This document shows, one piece after another, positions 8,264-17,217 of a stretch of DNA of 64,000 bases. How positions within the stretch are numbered: the stretch's first letter is position 1; each line of letters starts with the position of its first letter. The notes under the pieces were generated by a model. The model saw only the letters and a program-made list of their open reading frames with translations, was not told the DNA's origin and searched no databases. The position numbers and the translations under genes are program-made. Source of the stretch: CALOCN01 sp942491735 (GTDB lineage: Bacteria > Eisenbacteria > RBG-16-71-46 > JABDJR01); NCBI GenBank assembly GCA_942491735.1, contig CALOCN010000014.1, positions 806,001-870,000 of the forward strand, in the 5' to 3' direction.

Positions 8264-8830
8264 GTGAACAACGTGGTCTCGCATCCCGAATACGCCTGGA
8301 TCGCCGCCGCCTGCCTGACCCTGGTCGTGGCAGCGAGCGTCACCGATCTCAAGTGGAGGCGCATCCCCAACTACCTGACCCTGCCGGGCATCCTGGCCGG
8401 GTTCGCGATCCACTTCGTGGGGAGCGGGTGGTGGGGGCTCCTCCTGGCATTCAGCGGGACCCTGCTTGCTCCCTGCGTCCTGTCGCTTCTCCACGGAGGG
8501 AAGGGGCTGGGCATGGGGGACATCAAGCTCGCCGCCGCCCTGGGGGCCCTGTTCGGGCCGGTCATGGGCACGGTGGCGATGTTGGCCTCGGGTGTGTGCG
8601 GCGGGATTCTCGCCGTGTTCTGGATTTTCAAGGAGCTGGGGTTCTTCCGGAACCCCCTTGCCGCACCGGCCGAGCCGGAGGGTGCGGGGCTCCATGCCAC
8701 GGGGGGGGAGTCGACGGCCGACACCCCCATCGGGCAATTGAAGATCCCCTTTGGACTCGCCCTCAGCATGGGAGCCGTCATCACCCTGGGTTTGGGTTGG
8801 CTGACAGGAGCAGGAAAATGGTTTCTCTAG
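8264..8830 (+). CDS. cpaA: Prepilin peptidase (A24, TadV/CpaA)
   Basis: Membrane aspartyl peptidase that cleaves the leader from Flp pilins and TadE-like pseudopilins. The 188 residues form several membrane helices. Both catalytic aspartates are visible: one in ASVTDLKWRRIPN (about residue 26), the other in the GxGD motif GKGLGMGDIKLA. A small cytoplasmic insert (about 130-155, Ala/Glu/Pro-rich) precedes the last helix. The start is GTG at 8264; a GTG at 8273 is possible. Its end overlaps the start of tadE by 13 bp. Confidence 0.9.
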   Translation: MNNVVSHPEYAWIAAACLTLVVAASVTDLKWRRIPNYLTLPGILAGFAIHFVGSGWWGLLLAFSGTLLAPCVLSLLHGGKGLGMGDIKLAAALGALFGPVMGTVAMLASGVCGGILAVFWIFKELGFFRNPLAAPAEPEGAGLHATGGESTADTPIGQLKIPFGLALSMGAVITLGLGWLTGAGKWFL

Positions 8831-9219
8831 TACGCAACAACCGTGGGAACGCCGTCATCGAGTTCGCGCTCGTCCTGCCCCTGATCCTTCTCCTCATCTA
8901 TGGGATCACGGAGTTCGGCCGGGCCTGGATGACGATCAACGTCATGCACTCGGCAGCCCGGGAGGGTGTCCGCCTTGCGGTCGTGTCTGCCCCGGACGTG
9001 ACCGCAGTCGAGGCGCGAGTGAACCAGGTTTGCGGTGCGGCGGGGATCACCCCCACCAGCATCGTCGTCAGCGGACCGGATCCCAACGATCCGGACCGGA
9101 AGGTGACGGTGACGGTGCAGGCAACATTCCAGGTGATACCCGGCAACCCGGATCACTGGACCATGACGGGGAGCATCCCCCTCAGCGCGTCCACAACCAT
9201 GCGCCATGAGGCGTTCTAG
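8818..9219 (+). CDS. tadE: TadE-like pseudopilin
   Basis: A 133-residue TadE-family protein. The N-terminal hydrophobic segment has the typical signature NAVIEFALVLPLILLLIYGI, followed by EFGRAWMTINVMHSAAREGVR. The rest is extracytoplasmic. TadE proteins are cleaved by the same prepilin peptidase and are needed for pilus assembly. The ATG at 8818 lies inside the end of cpaA, indicating coupled translation. Confidence 0.9.
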   Translation: MVSLVRNNRGNAVIEFALVLPLILLLIYGITEFGRAWMTINVMHSAAREGVRLAVVSAPDVTAVEARVNQVCGAAGITPTSIVVSGPDPNDPDRKVTVTVQATFQVIPGNPDHWTMTGSIPLSASTTMRHEAF

Positions 9220-9236
9220 CAAGGTGGGTAAGCATC

Positions 9237-10127
9237 ATGAGTAACTGGAAAGGCTTCAGTCTCATCGTTCTCTCCGTTGTCCTGGCCGCGGTGGCCGGAG
9301 GTCTGGCCTATGTCTACCTCCAGCGCATGCCGGTCAAGACCGAGGAAGTCGCTCCGACCGCGATGGTGGTGGTGGCCTCCGAGGACATGACGTTTGGGAC
9401 CAAACTCGAGCCGCAGCATCTGGGCACGCTCGAGCTGCCGGTGGACGCCGTGCCCGAAGGCACCTACTCGCACCCGGACAGCGTGGTGGGCTTCACCACC
9501 AAGATCTTCCTCAAGAAGGGGGAGATGGTGTTCGCGTCGAAGCTGTCCGATCTGGGTGGCGGCCTCTCGGTGCGCATCCCCGAATCCATGCGGGCCACGT
9601 CGGTCACCGTCAACGAGGTGTCGGGGGTGAGTGGATTCGTCCTTCCGGGTGATCGGGTGGACGCGCTGGTGACCATCGACAACGCCAAGGGACCGGGCAA
9701 CGCGGTGACCAAGACCATCCTCCAGAACGTGGAGGTCCTGGCCGCAGGGGTGAAGACCCAGACCCGGAACAACAATCCGGTGCAGGTCCAGACCGTGACC
9801 CTGCAGGTGGATCCGGAGGGGGCCGAGCGTCTCGCCCTGGGGATGCACCAGGGCAAGGTCCATCTCGTCCTGCGCAACCCCGCGGACTACGAGATCGCCG
9901 AGATCAACCCCACCAACACCAAGGAAATGATGGGTCTGGTCACCAAGAGGAAGTGGACTCCGCGGCCCAAGCCGAAACCGGAGCCCACGCCGGAGCCGGC
10001 TCCGGTGGTGGTGATCGAGGAGCCCGCCTCCTACACGATCATCCGCAGCGGCAAGGTCAAGAAGGAAGAGTTTCCCAACGAGCCGCCCAACAAGGGGTCC
10101 GGGGGAAGTGACGACGACGGATCGTAG
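9237..10127 (+). CDS. cpaB: Flp pilus assembly protein CpaB/RcpC
   Basis: A 296-residue periplasmic pilus-assembly protein. One N-terminal membrane anchor (about residues 8-28) is followed by a SAF domain (about 40-105: VVVASEDMTFGTKLEPQHLG, FLKKGEMVF) and a CpaB-specific domain (SVTVNEVSGVSGFVLPGDRVDAL). It is thought to modulate the secretin channel, binding peptidoglycan through SAF. The C-terminus is proline/lysine-rich and low in complexity (KPKPEPTPEPAP). It lies between tadE and the secretin gene. Confidence 0.92.
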   Translation: MSNWKGFSLIVLSVVLAAVAGGLAYVYLQRMPVKTEEVAPTAMVVVASEDMTFGTKLEPQHLGTLELPVDAVPEGTYSHPDSVVGFTTKIFLKKGEMVFASKLSDLGGGLSVRIPESMRATSVTVNEVSGVSGFVLPGDRVDALVTIDNAKGPGNAVTKTILQNVEVLAAGVKTQTRNNNPVQVQTVTLQVDPEGAERLALGMHQGKVHLVLRNPADYEIAEINPTNTKEMMGLVTKRKWTPRPKPKPEPTPEPAPVVVIEEPASYTIIRSGKVKKEEFPNEPPNKGSGGSDDDGS

Positions 10128-10169
10128 ATCCCATTGGAGCGGGGGGACCACACGTTCTTAGGAGGGACG

Positions 10170-11288
10170 ATGAGAAGGAACAAACGAATCCTCGGGAAGC
10201 TGTTCCCCGGGATCCTGGCGGTGGCGACCGTGCTGGTGATGGCCGGCGCCCCACAAGCCCAGGCATACGAGAAAATCCGGGTCGCGGTGGGACAGTCCGT
10301 CACCTATGACGTGAACGCCCCCATCAAGACGATCTCCATTGCCGATGCGGAAGTGGCCGACGTGGTGGTGGCCAACCCGTTCCAGATCCTCATCAACGGT
10401 CTGCAGGTCGGGTTCACCACCCTGGTCGTATGGGACGAGAACAACAACTCGTCGCTCTACGACATCGTGGTGCGGAACCCCTTCAGTGACCAGCAGATCG
10501 AGCTCCAGGTCAAGGTCGCCGAGGTCAACAAGACCAAGATGACCGAGCTGGGCTTCGACTACTTCTTCAAGAACGATCGCTGGGTGGGCGGCCTGTACAG
10601 CGGCAACGGGGTGGCTGCGCCGGCCCTGCCGCTCCAGGTCTTCAGCGACGTCGCCACCGAGGGGCTGAACCTGGCCCTGCGCTACATGTTCGGTGGCAAC
10701 GACATCCAGACCATGGTCCGGGCCATGATGACCGACGGCGTGCTGACCGTGTTGGCCGAGCCCAACGTGGTGGCCTCCAGCGGCCAACCGGCGGAGTTCC
10801 TCTCCGGCGGCGAGATTCCCGTCCCCATCGCCAGCGCGGGGACCCAGGGCGGGACGTCGATCACCATCCAGTGGAAGGAATTCGGGGTCAAGGTCAAGTT
10901 CGTCCCCACCATCGTGGAGGACGGCATCATCAGCCTCAAGGTGGCTCCCGAAGTGAGCAGCCTCGACTACTCCAACGGCGTGGTCCTGAGCGGGTTCCAG
11001 ATCCCGGCCATCCGGGCCCGGCGGGCCGAGACTACGGTAGAGTTGCGTGACGGCGAGGTCCTGGTCATTGGCGGGTTGCTCCTGGAAGAGGAACGCAACG
11101 TGGTCAGCCGGATCCCCCTCCTGGGCCACATCCCTCTCCTGGGTACGTTGTTCAGCAGCACCGAGACGCAGAAGTCCACGTCCGAACTTCTGCTCGTCAT
11201 CTCCCCGCATATCGTGCGGGCCCTGCCCCGTGGCACCGAAGTGCCGCTTCCCGGGCAGCCGAATCCGAACGAAGATCAGGGCGATTAA
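10170..11288 (+). CDS. cpaC: Tad pilus secretin CpaC/RcpA
   Basis: Outer-membrane secretin that forms the exit channel of the pilus. A signal peptide ends near AGAPQAQA. The pilus-formation N-domain (GQSVTYDVNAPIKTISIAD) and a BON/N1-like part (ELQVKVAEVNKTKMTELGFD) come next. The secretin domain contains VLAEPNVVASSGQPAEFLSG, the IPVPI segment and a C-terminal ERNVVSRIPLLGHIPLLGTL. At 372 residues it is shorter than many RcpA proteins (about 450-600). The start at 10170 is taken because of the RBS taggaggg; 12 upstream residues lack signal-peptide character. Confidence 0.93.
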   Translation: MRRNKRILGKLFPGILAVATVLVMAGAPQAQAYEKIRVAVGQSVTYDVNAPIKTISIADAEVADVVVANPFQILINGLQVGFTTLVVWDENNNSSLYDIVVRNPFSDQQIELQVKVAEVNKTKMTELGFDYFFKNDRWVGGLYSGNGVAAPALPLQVFSDVATEGLNLALRYMFGGNDIQTMVRAMMTDGVLTVLAEPNVVASSGQPAEFLSGGEIPVPIASAGTQGGTSITIQWKEFGVKVKFVPTIVEDGIISLKVAPEVSSLDYSNGVVLSGFQIPAIRARRAETTVELRDGEVLVIGGLLLEEERNVVSRIPLLGHIPLLGTLFSSTETQKSTSELLLVISPHIVRALPRGTEVPLPGQPNPNEDQGD

Positions 11289-11299
11289 GGCACAACGTC

Positions 11300-12424
11300 A
11301 TGAAGCGCACCTTGGTTGACACTTCAAGCATCCTCCGGCAGCAGGACGGCGCGGCTCTGGTCGCGGTGACCGTGGCCCTGGTGGCGATCTTTGCCTTCGG
11401 CATCATCGCCATCGACGGGTCCATCCTGGTCACGACCAAGACCCAGCTCCAGAACGCGGCCGACGCCGCGGCCCTGGCCGGGGCAAGCAAGCTGGCTTCC
11501 ACGAACGGGAACCAGACCGCGGCCCGCACGGAGGCCAAGAAGTTCTCGGCCCTGAACGTGGCCGTGCGGGAGGGGCTGGACCCGGTGGTGATCGAGGACG
11601 GGGACGTCACGTTCCCGACCGGTCCCAACGGGGAGCTGCGCATCCGGGTCAATACGCACCGGACGGCGGCGACCAACGACGCCCTGCGGACCTACTTCCT
11701 GCGGGTGGTGGATCTGGCGCACCCCAACACGGCCAATGTGGCCGCGGTGGCCGAGGCGGAGGTATACCAGGTCTGTGCGGTCCAGTGTCTGAAGCCCTGG
11801 GCCATTCCGGACAAGTGGGACGACGTCAACGAGAACGGGGAGTTCGATGTCGGAATCGACTTCTACGACCCCATCCTGACCGGATACCAGGCGCCGGCCG
11901 ATGTCGGGCTCCCCATCACGCTGAAGGTGGGCAACCCGAATCAAGCAATCGTTCCCAGTCATTTCTTCCCGGTGGACTATCCCCCGATCGGACACCCCGA
12001 TGGCCCGATTCCGGGGGGGGACCAGTACCGGGAGTGGATCTCCGGGTGTGCGCCCTACACCATCGGGCCCGGGGACCAACTCCAGCGCGAGCCGGGAAAC
12101 ATGCAGGGCCCGACCAAGCAGGGCATCCAGGCGCTGTATGACCAGGACCCGGGCGCCTACTGGGACGACGCCACCAAGTCGGTGCAGGGCTCCTCGTTTG
12201 GACTGAGCCCCCGGGTGGGTCTCGTTCCCTTCTACAGCCCGACCGAGGCGGAAAAGTCGGGACGCAACGTCCTTACCGTGGTGAAGATCGCTGCGTTTTT
12301 CATCGAGAGCGTTTCCAACAAGGGAGACGTGACGGGCCGGTTCATTGCGGTTTCCCTGCCGGGGCAGCCCTGCGATGACCAGACCCAACCGTCCTTCGTC
12401 AAGGGACTTCACCTCGTCGAATAG
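11300..12424 (+). CDS. tadG: TadG-like pilus-associated protein
   Basis: 374 residues. The N-terminal membrane segment follows a short charged leader and a GAALVAVTVALVAIFAFGIIA helix; then comes LVTTKTQLQNAADAAALAG, the typical TadG/TadE_G-like start (putative Flp pilus-assembly TadE/G-like family). The extracytoplasmic part has four or more cysteines (YQVCAVQCLK, SGCAPY, GQPCDD) and no VWA MIDAS motif that I can see. It probably sits in the periplasm with TadE as a minor pilin-like component. cpaE starts 22 bp downstream. Confidence 0.85.
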   Translation: MKRTLVDTSSILRQQDGAALVAVTVALVAIFAFGIIAIDGSILVTTKTQLQNAADAAALAGASKLASTNGNQTAARTEAKKFSALNVAVREGLDPVVIEDGDVTFPTGPNGELRIRVNTHRTAATNDALRTYFLRVVDLAHPNTANVAAVAEAEVYQVCAVQCLKPWAIPDKWDDVNENGEFDVGIDFYDPILTGYQAPADVGLPITLKVGNPNQAIVPSHFFPVDYPPIGHPDGPIPGGDQYREWISGCAPYTIGPGDQLQREPGNMQGPTKQGIQALYDQDPGAYWDDATKSVQGSSFGLSPRVGLVPFYSPTEAEKSGRNVLTVVKIAAFFIESVSNKGDVTGRFIAVSLPGQPCDDQTQPSFVKGLHLVE

Positions 12425-12446
12425 GACAATCCGAGAGGGCAAGACT

Positions 12447-13637
12447 ATGAGTGCGGCAAAGCAGAACAACAGCGGAGGATCACTCGGAGTGATCCTGATC
12501 GACAGCGACGAGGTGACGCGGACTTCGGCAAGGAAGTTCTTCACCGCCCAGGGACTGCGGGTCTCGGCGGTGGCGGACGATCTGGCCTCGGCGTTCCACC
12601 TCATCCGAGGGCTACGACCCCACTTGATTCTCCTGGAGCTTCCGGATCACCCGGACGAGGTGATGGAAGGCATCCGGCGTCTTCGTAGCGACTACCCCAA
12701 CCTGGGCATCATCGTGACCGGGCGGGATGCGTCCTCCCAGGTCATCCTGCGCGCCATCCGGTCCGGGGCGCAGGAGTACCTCATGCGCCCCCTCGACATG
12801 CGCGAGCTGGGCGAAGCGGTGAACCGGATCTCGGCCCAGGTCTCCGGGGGTACCCGGGGAGCCTACCGCGGCGGATCCGTGGTCGCGGTGACCTCGAACA
12901 AGGGTGGTGTGGGGGTGACCAGCGTCGCCACCAACCTGGCCCTGGCCTTCGCCGATCGCGACGAGGCCCATGTGGCCCTCGTCGATCTCAAGCCGCACCT
13001 GGGTGACGTGGGGGTCATGCTGGACCTGCACCCGGAGTACAACCTGGCCGACGCGGTCAACGGTCCGCCCCTGGACGAGAGCCGCCTGCGTGGCATTCTC
13101 AACGTCCATGAAGCCTCCGGTCTCTCGGTGCTCACCGGCCCGGAAGACCCCGAGATCGCGGAGACCATCACCGCGGTCCAGCTGGTGGAGGTGTTCAGCC
13201 TCCTCAAGGGGATGTTCGACCATGTGGTGGTCGACGCCGGCAACACCATCGACGCCCGGATTCTCGAGGTCCTCGACTTCGCCGATTCGGTGCTGTGCGT
13301 GGCCGAGCTCAACGTCCCCACCGTGCGCAACGTGACCCGCGGGCTGGCCCTGTACCAGAACCTGGGTATCCCGCGCGGGAAGCTCCACCTTCTGGTGAAC
13401 CGGTTCCAGAAGAAGACCAAGGTGGGCGTCGAGGACCTGGAGCGGGCGACCGAGTTCCCGGTCTTCTGGGAGATTCCCAACGACTACAAGGTCATGGGAC
13501 CGGCATTGGACGCGGGGGTGCCTGCGCTGCTCGCGTCGCCCAAGTCCAAGATCTCCAAGAGCTTCACCGCCCTGGCGGACGAACTCGATCGCCTACCGGG
13601 CTACCGGGAAACAGAAGCCGAAGTACGCGAGGCTTGA
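12447..13637 (+). CDS. cpaE: CpaE/TadZ-like pilus localisation ATPase with degenerate receiver domain
   Basis: 396 residues. Residues ~12-125 form a response-regulator-like domain in which the phospho-acceptor position reads LILLELPDH (Glu instead of Asp) and the conserved Lys is Arg (EYLMRPL), so it is a pseudo-receiver. Residues ~145-390 are a MinD/ParA-type ATPase. Its P-loop is NKGGVGVTS: the signature Lys of KGG is present but the GK(T/S) Lys is Val, as in other CpaE/TadZ proteins. TadZ marks the cell pole where the Tad machine assembles. The start at 12447 removes an upstream extension overlapping tadG. Confidence 0.9.
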   Translation: MSAAKQNNSGGSLGVILIDSDEVTRTSARKFFTAQGLRVSAVADDLASAFHLIRGLRPHLILLELPDHPDEVMEGIRRLRSDYPNLGIIVTGRDASSQVILRAIRSGAQEYLMRPLDMRELGEAVNRISAQVSGGTRGAYRGGSVVAVTSNKGGVGVTSVATNLALAFADRDEAHVALVDLKPHLGDVGVMLDLHPEYNLADAVNGPPLDESRLRGILNVHEASGLSVLTGPEDPEIAETITAVQLVEVFSLLKGMFDHVVVDAGNTIDARILEVLDFADSVLCVAELNVPTVRNVTRGLALYQNLGIPRGKLHLLVNRFQKKTKVGVEDLERATEFPVFWEIPNDYKVMGPALDAGVPALLASPKSKISKSFTALADELDRLPGYRETEAEVREA

Positions 13638-13663
13638 TCCTCGAACCCTAGAGGGAATGCATC

Positions 13664-15031
13664 ATGGGATTCAGAAATCGACTCAAAGGAAACGCGAAGC
13701 CGGAGAACGGCAGTCGGCTCTCGACCACCCCGCGTACCGCGCCGACCAAGGGCGTGGAAGGTGTGATGTCGGACACGCTCAAGGCGCGCATCCATCGCCG
13801 CATGATCGACCGGCTGAACCTGGCCACCCTCGACATGATCGATCCGGATGCCCTGCGTCTGCAGATCCGGCACATCATCGTGGGGCTCATCGACGAGGAG
13901 CACATCCCGCTCAGCGAGGTTGAGCGCAACGCCCTGGAAAGCGAGATCCTGGACGAGACGTTCGGGCTGGGGCCCATCGAGCCGTATCTCCATGATCCGG
14001 ATGTCTCCGATATCCTGGTCAACACGCACAAGAACGTCTTCATCGAGCGGTTCGGCAAGCTGGAGCACACCACGACCCAGTTCGACGACGATGAGCACCT
14101 CATGCGCATCATCGACCGGATCGTCTCCCGCATTGGCCGGCGGGTGGACGAGTCGTCCCCCATGGTGGACGCCCGACTCCCCGACGGTTCCCGGGTGAAC
14201 GCCATCGTTCCGCCCCTCGCCCTGGACGGTCCGCTGCTCTCCATCCGTCGCTTCGGGATCCGGACCATCGACCTCGAGCGGCTTCTGGAGATCGGTTCGG
14301 TCACCGAAGGCATGTGCGAGCTCTTCAAGGGCTCGATCCGGGCCCGGCTCAACATCCTCATCTCCGGGGGGACCGGATCCGGTAAGACCACGTTGCTCAA
14401 CGCGCTCTCCGCGTTCATTCCCATCGAGGAACGGATCGTGACCATCGAGGATGCGGCCGAGCTCCAGCTCCAGCAGCCCCACGTGGCCCGTCTGGAGACC
14501 CGCCCTCCCAATATCGAGGGCAAGGGACAGATCACCCAGCGGGACCTCGTTCGCAACGCCCTGCGGATGCGTCCTGACCGGATCCTGGTCGGCGAGGTGC
14601 GTGGCGAGGAAGTGCTGGACATGCTCCAGGCCATGAATACCGGTCACGACGGGTCCATCACCACCGTGCACGCCAACTCGGCCCGCGATGCCCTGCACCG
14701 CCTGGAGACCCTCATGCTCCTGACCGGCGTCAACCTGCCCAACCGCGCCATGCGGGAACAGGTCTCGGCCGCGCTGGAGATGATCATTCACGTGACCCGG
14801 CTCAGCGACGGAACGCGCAAGGTGGTCGGGGTCTCCGAGATCGTGGGCATGGAGGGCGAGGTCATTGCCCTGCAGGAGATCTTCACCTTCCACAAGACCG
14901 GCGTGGCCGACGACGGCAAGGTGCTGGGCCAGTTCCGCGCCACCGGGGTCCGGCCCAAGTTCGCCGATCGACTCGTCGCCTCCGGGATCTTCCTGCCGGC
15001 CGACGTGTTCGAGGAAGGTCGGGTGCTCTAA
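13664..15031 (+). CDS. cpaF: Tad secretion ATPase CpaF/TadA
   Basis: Hexameric secretion ATPase of the GspE/VirB11 class that powers Flp pilus extension and retraction. 455 residues. The N-terminal helical domain (about 40-150) is followed by the ATPase core: Walker A ISGGTGSGKTTLLN, Asp/His boxes near IEDAAELQLQQPHVARLE, the Walker B region RPDRILVGEVRGEE, and the His motif GSITTVHANS. The gene order cpaE-cpaF-tadB-tadC is the conserved Tad core, and tadB begins 2 bp after the stop. Confidence 0.96.
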   Translation: MGFRNRLKGNAKPENGSRLSTTPRTAPTKGVEGVMSDTLKARIHRRMIDRLNLATLDMIDPDALRLQIRHIIVGLIDEEHIPLSEVERNALESEILDETFGLGPIEPYLHDPDVSDILVNTHKNVFIERFGKLEHTTTQFDDDEHLMRIIDRIVSRIGRRVDESSPMVDARLPDGSRVNAIVPPLALDGPLLSIRRFGIRTIDLERLLEIGSVTEGMCELFKGSIRARLNILISGGTGSGKTTLLNALSAFIPIEERIVTIEDAAELQLQQPHVARLETRPPNIEGKGQITQRDLVRNALRMRPDRILVGEVRGEEVLDMLQAMNTGHDGSITTVHANSARDALHRLETLMLLTGVNLPNRAMREQVSAALEMIIHVTRLSDGTRKVVGVSEIVGMEGEVIALQEIFTFHKTGVADDGKVLGQFRATGVRPKFADRLVASGIFLPADVFEEGRVL

Positions 15032-15033
15032 CC

Positions 15034-16020
15034 ATGCAGGACTTCTTCGGCAACAACCCACTTCTCCTGCCCAGCATTCTCATCGGGCTCTCCGTCCTCG
15101 TGGCGGGGGTCTCGATCGCGATCTGGATGTCGGAGTCCCAGAAGCGACGCGTACAGCAGCGGCTTCAGGATCTCGATCGCCCCCTGGAGTACGTCGAGGA
15201 AGAGCTCGACGTGCTGCGGGACGAGAAGCTGAGCTCCATCCCGGTCTTCGACGCCATGCTCGGCAAGCTGCGGGTCGCGCGCCAGATCGAGAACCTCCTG
15301 CTGCAGGCCGATCTCGACATGAAGGTGGGCGCCTTCGTGCTCCTGACCCTGGTCGCCGCCGCGGCCGGCGGGCTGGTCGCCTACCTGTACGCTCCCTTCG
15401 GCGAGGTCCTGGCCGTCCCGGCTGCGCTTCTCACCGGCTCCATTCCCTGGGGGGTGGTGCTGCGCAAGAAGATCAATCGGCAGGCCATGTTCGAGCGGCA
15501 GTTCCCGGATTCGCTGGACCTCATGGTCGGCGCGCTCCGCTCCGGAATGGCCTTCACCGGATCCCTCCAGATCGTGGCCGAGGAGTCGCCCGATCCGGTG
15601 TCCAAGGAGTTCACCCTGGTCTTCGAGGAACAGCGTCTGGGTCTGGAGCTGCGGTCCGCCTTCGACAAGATGCTGCGCCGCATGGACAGCAACGAACTGC
15701 GACTCTTCGTCACCGCGGTGCTCCTGCAGAAGGACATGGGTGGGAACCTGGCCGAGATCCTCGAGGGAACCGCCCACGTCATCCGCGACCGCTTCCGCAT
15801 CCTGGGTGATGTGAAGACCATCACCGCCCAGGCCCGGCTCTCGGGAATGATCCTGACCTTCCTGCCCCTGGTCATGGCCGTGATCATCCTGTTCATGGCC
15901 CCCGACTATCTGCGGACCCTGCTCACCGATCCGGCGGGCCCGTACCTTATTGGATTCGCTGTCATGCTCCAGCTGGTGGGGTTCATCGCGATCCGCAAGA
16001 TCATCGCCATCAAGGTGTAA
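15034..16020 (+). CDS. tadB: Tad inner-membrane platform protein TadB
   Basis: 328-residue GspF-family (T2SSF) platform protein. One N-terminal helix (LLLPSILIGLSVLVAGVSIA), two central helices (FVLLTLVAAAAGGLVAYLY; VPAALLTGSIPWGVVL), the cytoplasmic T2SSF domain (QFPDSLDLMVGALRSGMAF, VSKEFTLVFEEQRLG, MGGNLAEIL) and two C-terminal helices. With TadC it anchors CpaF and the pilus base. tadC starts 4 bp downstream. Confidence 0.93.
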   Translation: MQDFFGNNPLLLPSILIGLSVLVAGVSIAIWMSESQKRRVQQRLQDLDRPLEYVEEELDVLRDEKLSSIPVFDAMLGKLRVARQIENLLLQADLDMKVGAFVLLTLVAAAAGGLVAYLYAPFGEVLAVPAALLTGSIPWGVVLRKKINRQAMFERQFPDSLDLMVGALRSGMAFTGSLQIVAEESPDPVSKEFTLVFEEQRLGLELRSAFDKMLRRMDSNELRLFVTAVLLQKDMGGNLAEILEGTAHVIRDRFRILGDVKTITAQARLSGMILTFLPLVMAVIILFMAPDYLRTLLTDPAGPYLIGFAVMLQLVGFIAIRKIIAIKV

Positions 16021-16024
16021 TGCC

Positions 16025-16966
16025 ATGTTGCCACAGATTATCGCCGCTCTCGTCGCTCTCGTGATCCTCGCCGCCGCCATGGGCGTGCGAGCCCTCGTGC
16101 TCTCCCGGGCCCGGTCACGCATTGACCAGCGTCTCATGGAGATCCGCGGAGGGGTGATCACGAGTGATGCCCCCCTGATCTACATCGACGAAGCGCCGCT
16201 CCCGTTCCCACTGTCGCTCGTTGCCCTCCTCGGGTGGGCGATGCCGCACGTCGCCACATCCGATGAGCTTCAGTGGGATCTGGCCCGCGCGGGGTTCCGG
16301 CATCCGGAATCCCGCCGGGTTTTCTCCGGGGTCAAACTCATCACCACCCTGGCCGGGCTGGGAATCGGCTTCGCCGTCGCGGTGGCGTTGCGGCTGCCCC
16401 AGGTCAACATGGTCATGACGCTCATCACCGGCATGGTGGCCGGGTACCTGACCCCCACCGCCTGGTTGCGCTGGGCGGTTCTGAAGCGTCAGGAACAGAT
16501 CACCCTGTTCCTCCCGGACGCCCTGGATCTCATGGTGGTCTGCGTCGAAGCCGGTCAGGGACTCAACGCGGCCATGCTGCGGGTGGGTGCCCAGATGCGG
16601 GACTCCGCGCCGGCCCTCAGCGCCGAGCTGCGGTTGATCAACCACGAAATCCGGGCCGGGCTCAGTCGATCGCAGGCACTGCGGAACTTCGCCGATCGCA
16701 CCGGTGTCGACGACGTACGTGCGCTCGTCGCGGTCCTGGTGCAGAGCGACCGGCTGGGGTCCAGCATTGCCACCGCCCTGCGGGTCCATGCGGATTCCGC
16801 CCGGACCCGTCGCCGTCAGCGTGCCGAAGAGCAGGCACGCAAGACCGCGGTCAAACTTGTCTTCCCGCTCGTCTTCTGCATTTTCCCGGAGCTTCTCGTG
16901 GTCATCCTGGCTCCGGGTATGATCCAGCTGGTTCGCACGTTGTCCGATACGGCCAGCGGCGGCTAG
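16025..16966 (+). CDS. tadC: Tad inner-membrane platform protein TadC
   Basis: 313-residue second T2SSF-family platform protein. An N-terminal helix (IIAALVALVILAAAMGVRAL), a pair of helices near 115-165, a T2SSF domain (LFLPDALDLMVVCVEAGQGL, LSAELRLINHEIRAGLSRSQ, LGSSIATALRVHADSARTRR) and C-terminal helices (VFPLVFCIFPELLVVI). The ATG at 16025 follows the tadB stop by 4 bp; an upstream in-frame extension would overlap tadB and is rejected. Confidence 0.93.
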   Translation: MLPQIIAALVALVILAAAMGVRALVLSRARSRIDQRLMEIRGGVITSDAPLIYIDEAPLPFPLSLVALLGWAMPHVATSDELQWDLARAGFRHPESRRVFSGVKLITTLAGLGIGFAVAVALRLPQVNMVMTLITGMVAGYLTPTAWLRWAVLKRQEQITLFLPDALDLMVVCVEAGQGLNAAMLRVGAQMRDSAPALSAELRLINHEIRAGLSRSQALRNFADRTGVDDVRALVAVLVQSDRLGSSIATALRVHADSARTRRRQRAEEQARKTAVKLVFPLVFCIFPELLVVILAPGMIQLVRTLSDTASGG

Positions 16967-17006
16967 TCCACTTCCAGCCCAATTACCCGATCACGAGGAA
17001 ACCAAC

Positions 17007-17120
17007 ATGAGTACCGACATCATCATCTGGGCCCTGGCCGTCGTGTTTGGCGTGGCCTACTTCGTCGTGCGCGGCGGTCGCAAGCGCAAGGAGAAGTCGG
17101 GACGCCGGCGCCCCCGCTGA
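17007..17120 (+). CDS. Small membrane protein at the end of the Tad locus
   Basis: A 37-residue reading frame with one hydrophobic helix (IIIWALAVVFGVAYFVV) and a strongly basic tail (RGGRKRKEKSGRRRPR). It has an RBS-like gagga upstream and sits 40 bp after tadC, before a terminator. The helix-plus-basic-tail form is sensible for a real micro-protein, but I know of no family. It may be an accessory of the Tad platform or chance. Confidence 0.5.
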   Translation: MSTDIIIWALAVVFGVAYFVVRGGRKRKEKSGRRRPR

Positions 17121-17157
17121 TCTTTCCACGGCCAGCCCTCCGGGGGAGAGATCCCAG

Positions 17158-17207
17158 GAACCCCATTCCACGACCTGGACGGCGTGGGGTGGGGTTCTGT
17201 CCTTTTC
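17158..17207. terminator. Terminator between the Tad locus and the debranching enzyme gene
   Basis: A 14-bp stem, gaaccccattccac with gtggggtggggttc (17158-17171 and 17184-17197; two G-T pairs), a 12-nt loop, then tgtccttttcc. It lies between converging genes and could serve both directions, though the T-run is better for the + strand. Confidence 0.6.
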
Positions 17208-17217
17208 CGCAGGTTCG

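Noticed and set aside
16115..16789. Long minus-strand frames across the tadB/tadC genes
   Set aside because: They are antisense to well-conserved T2SSF platform proteins and lack any domain of their own.
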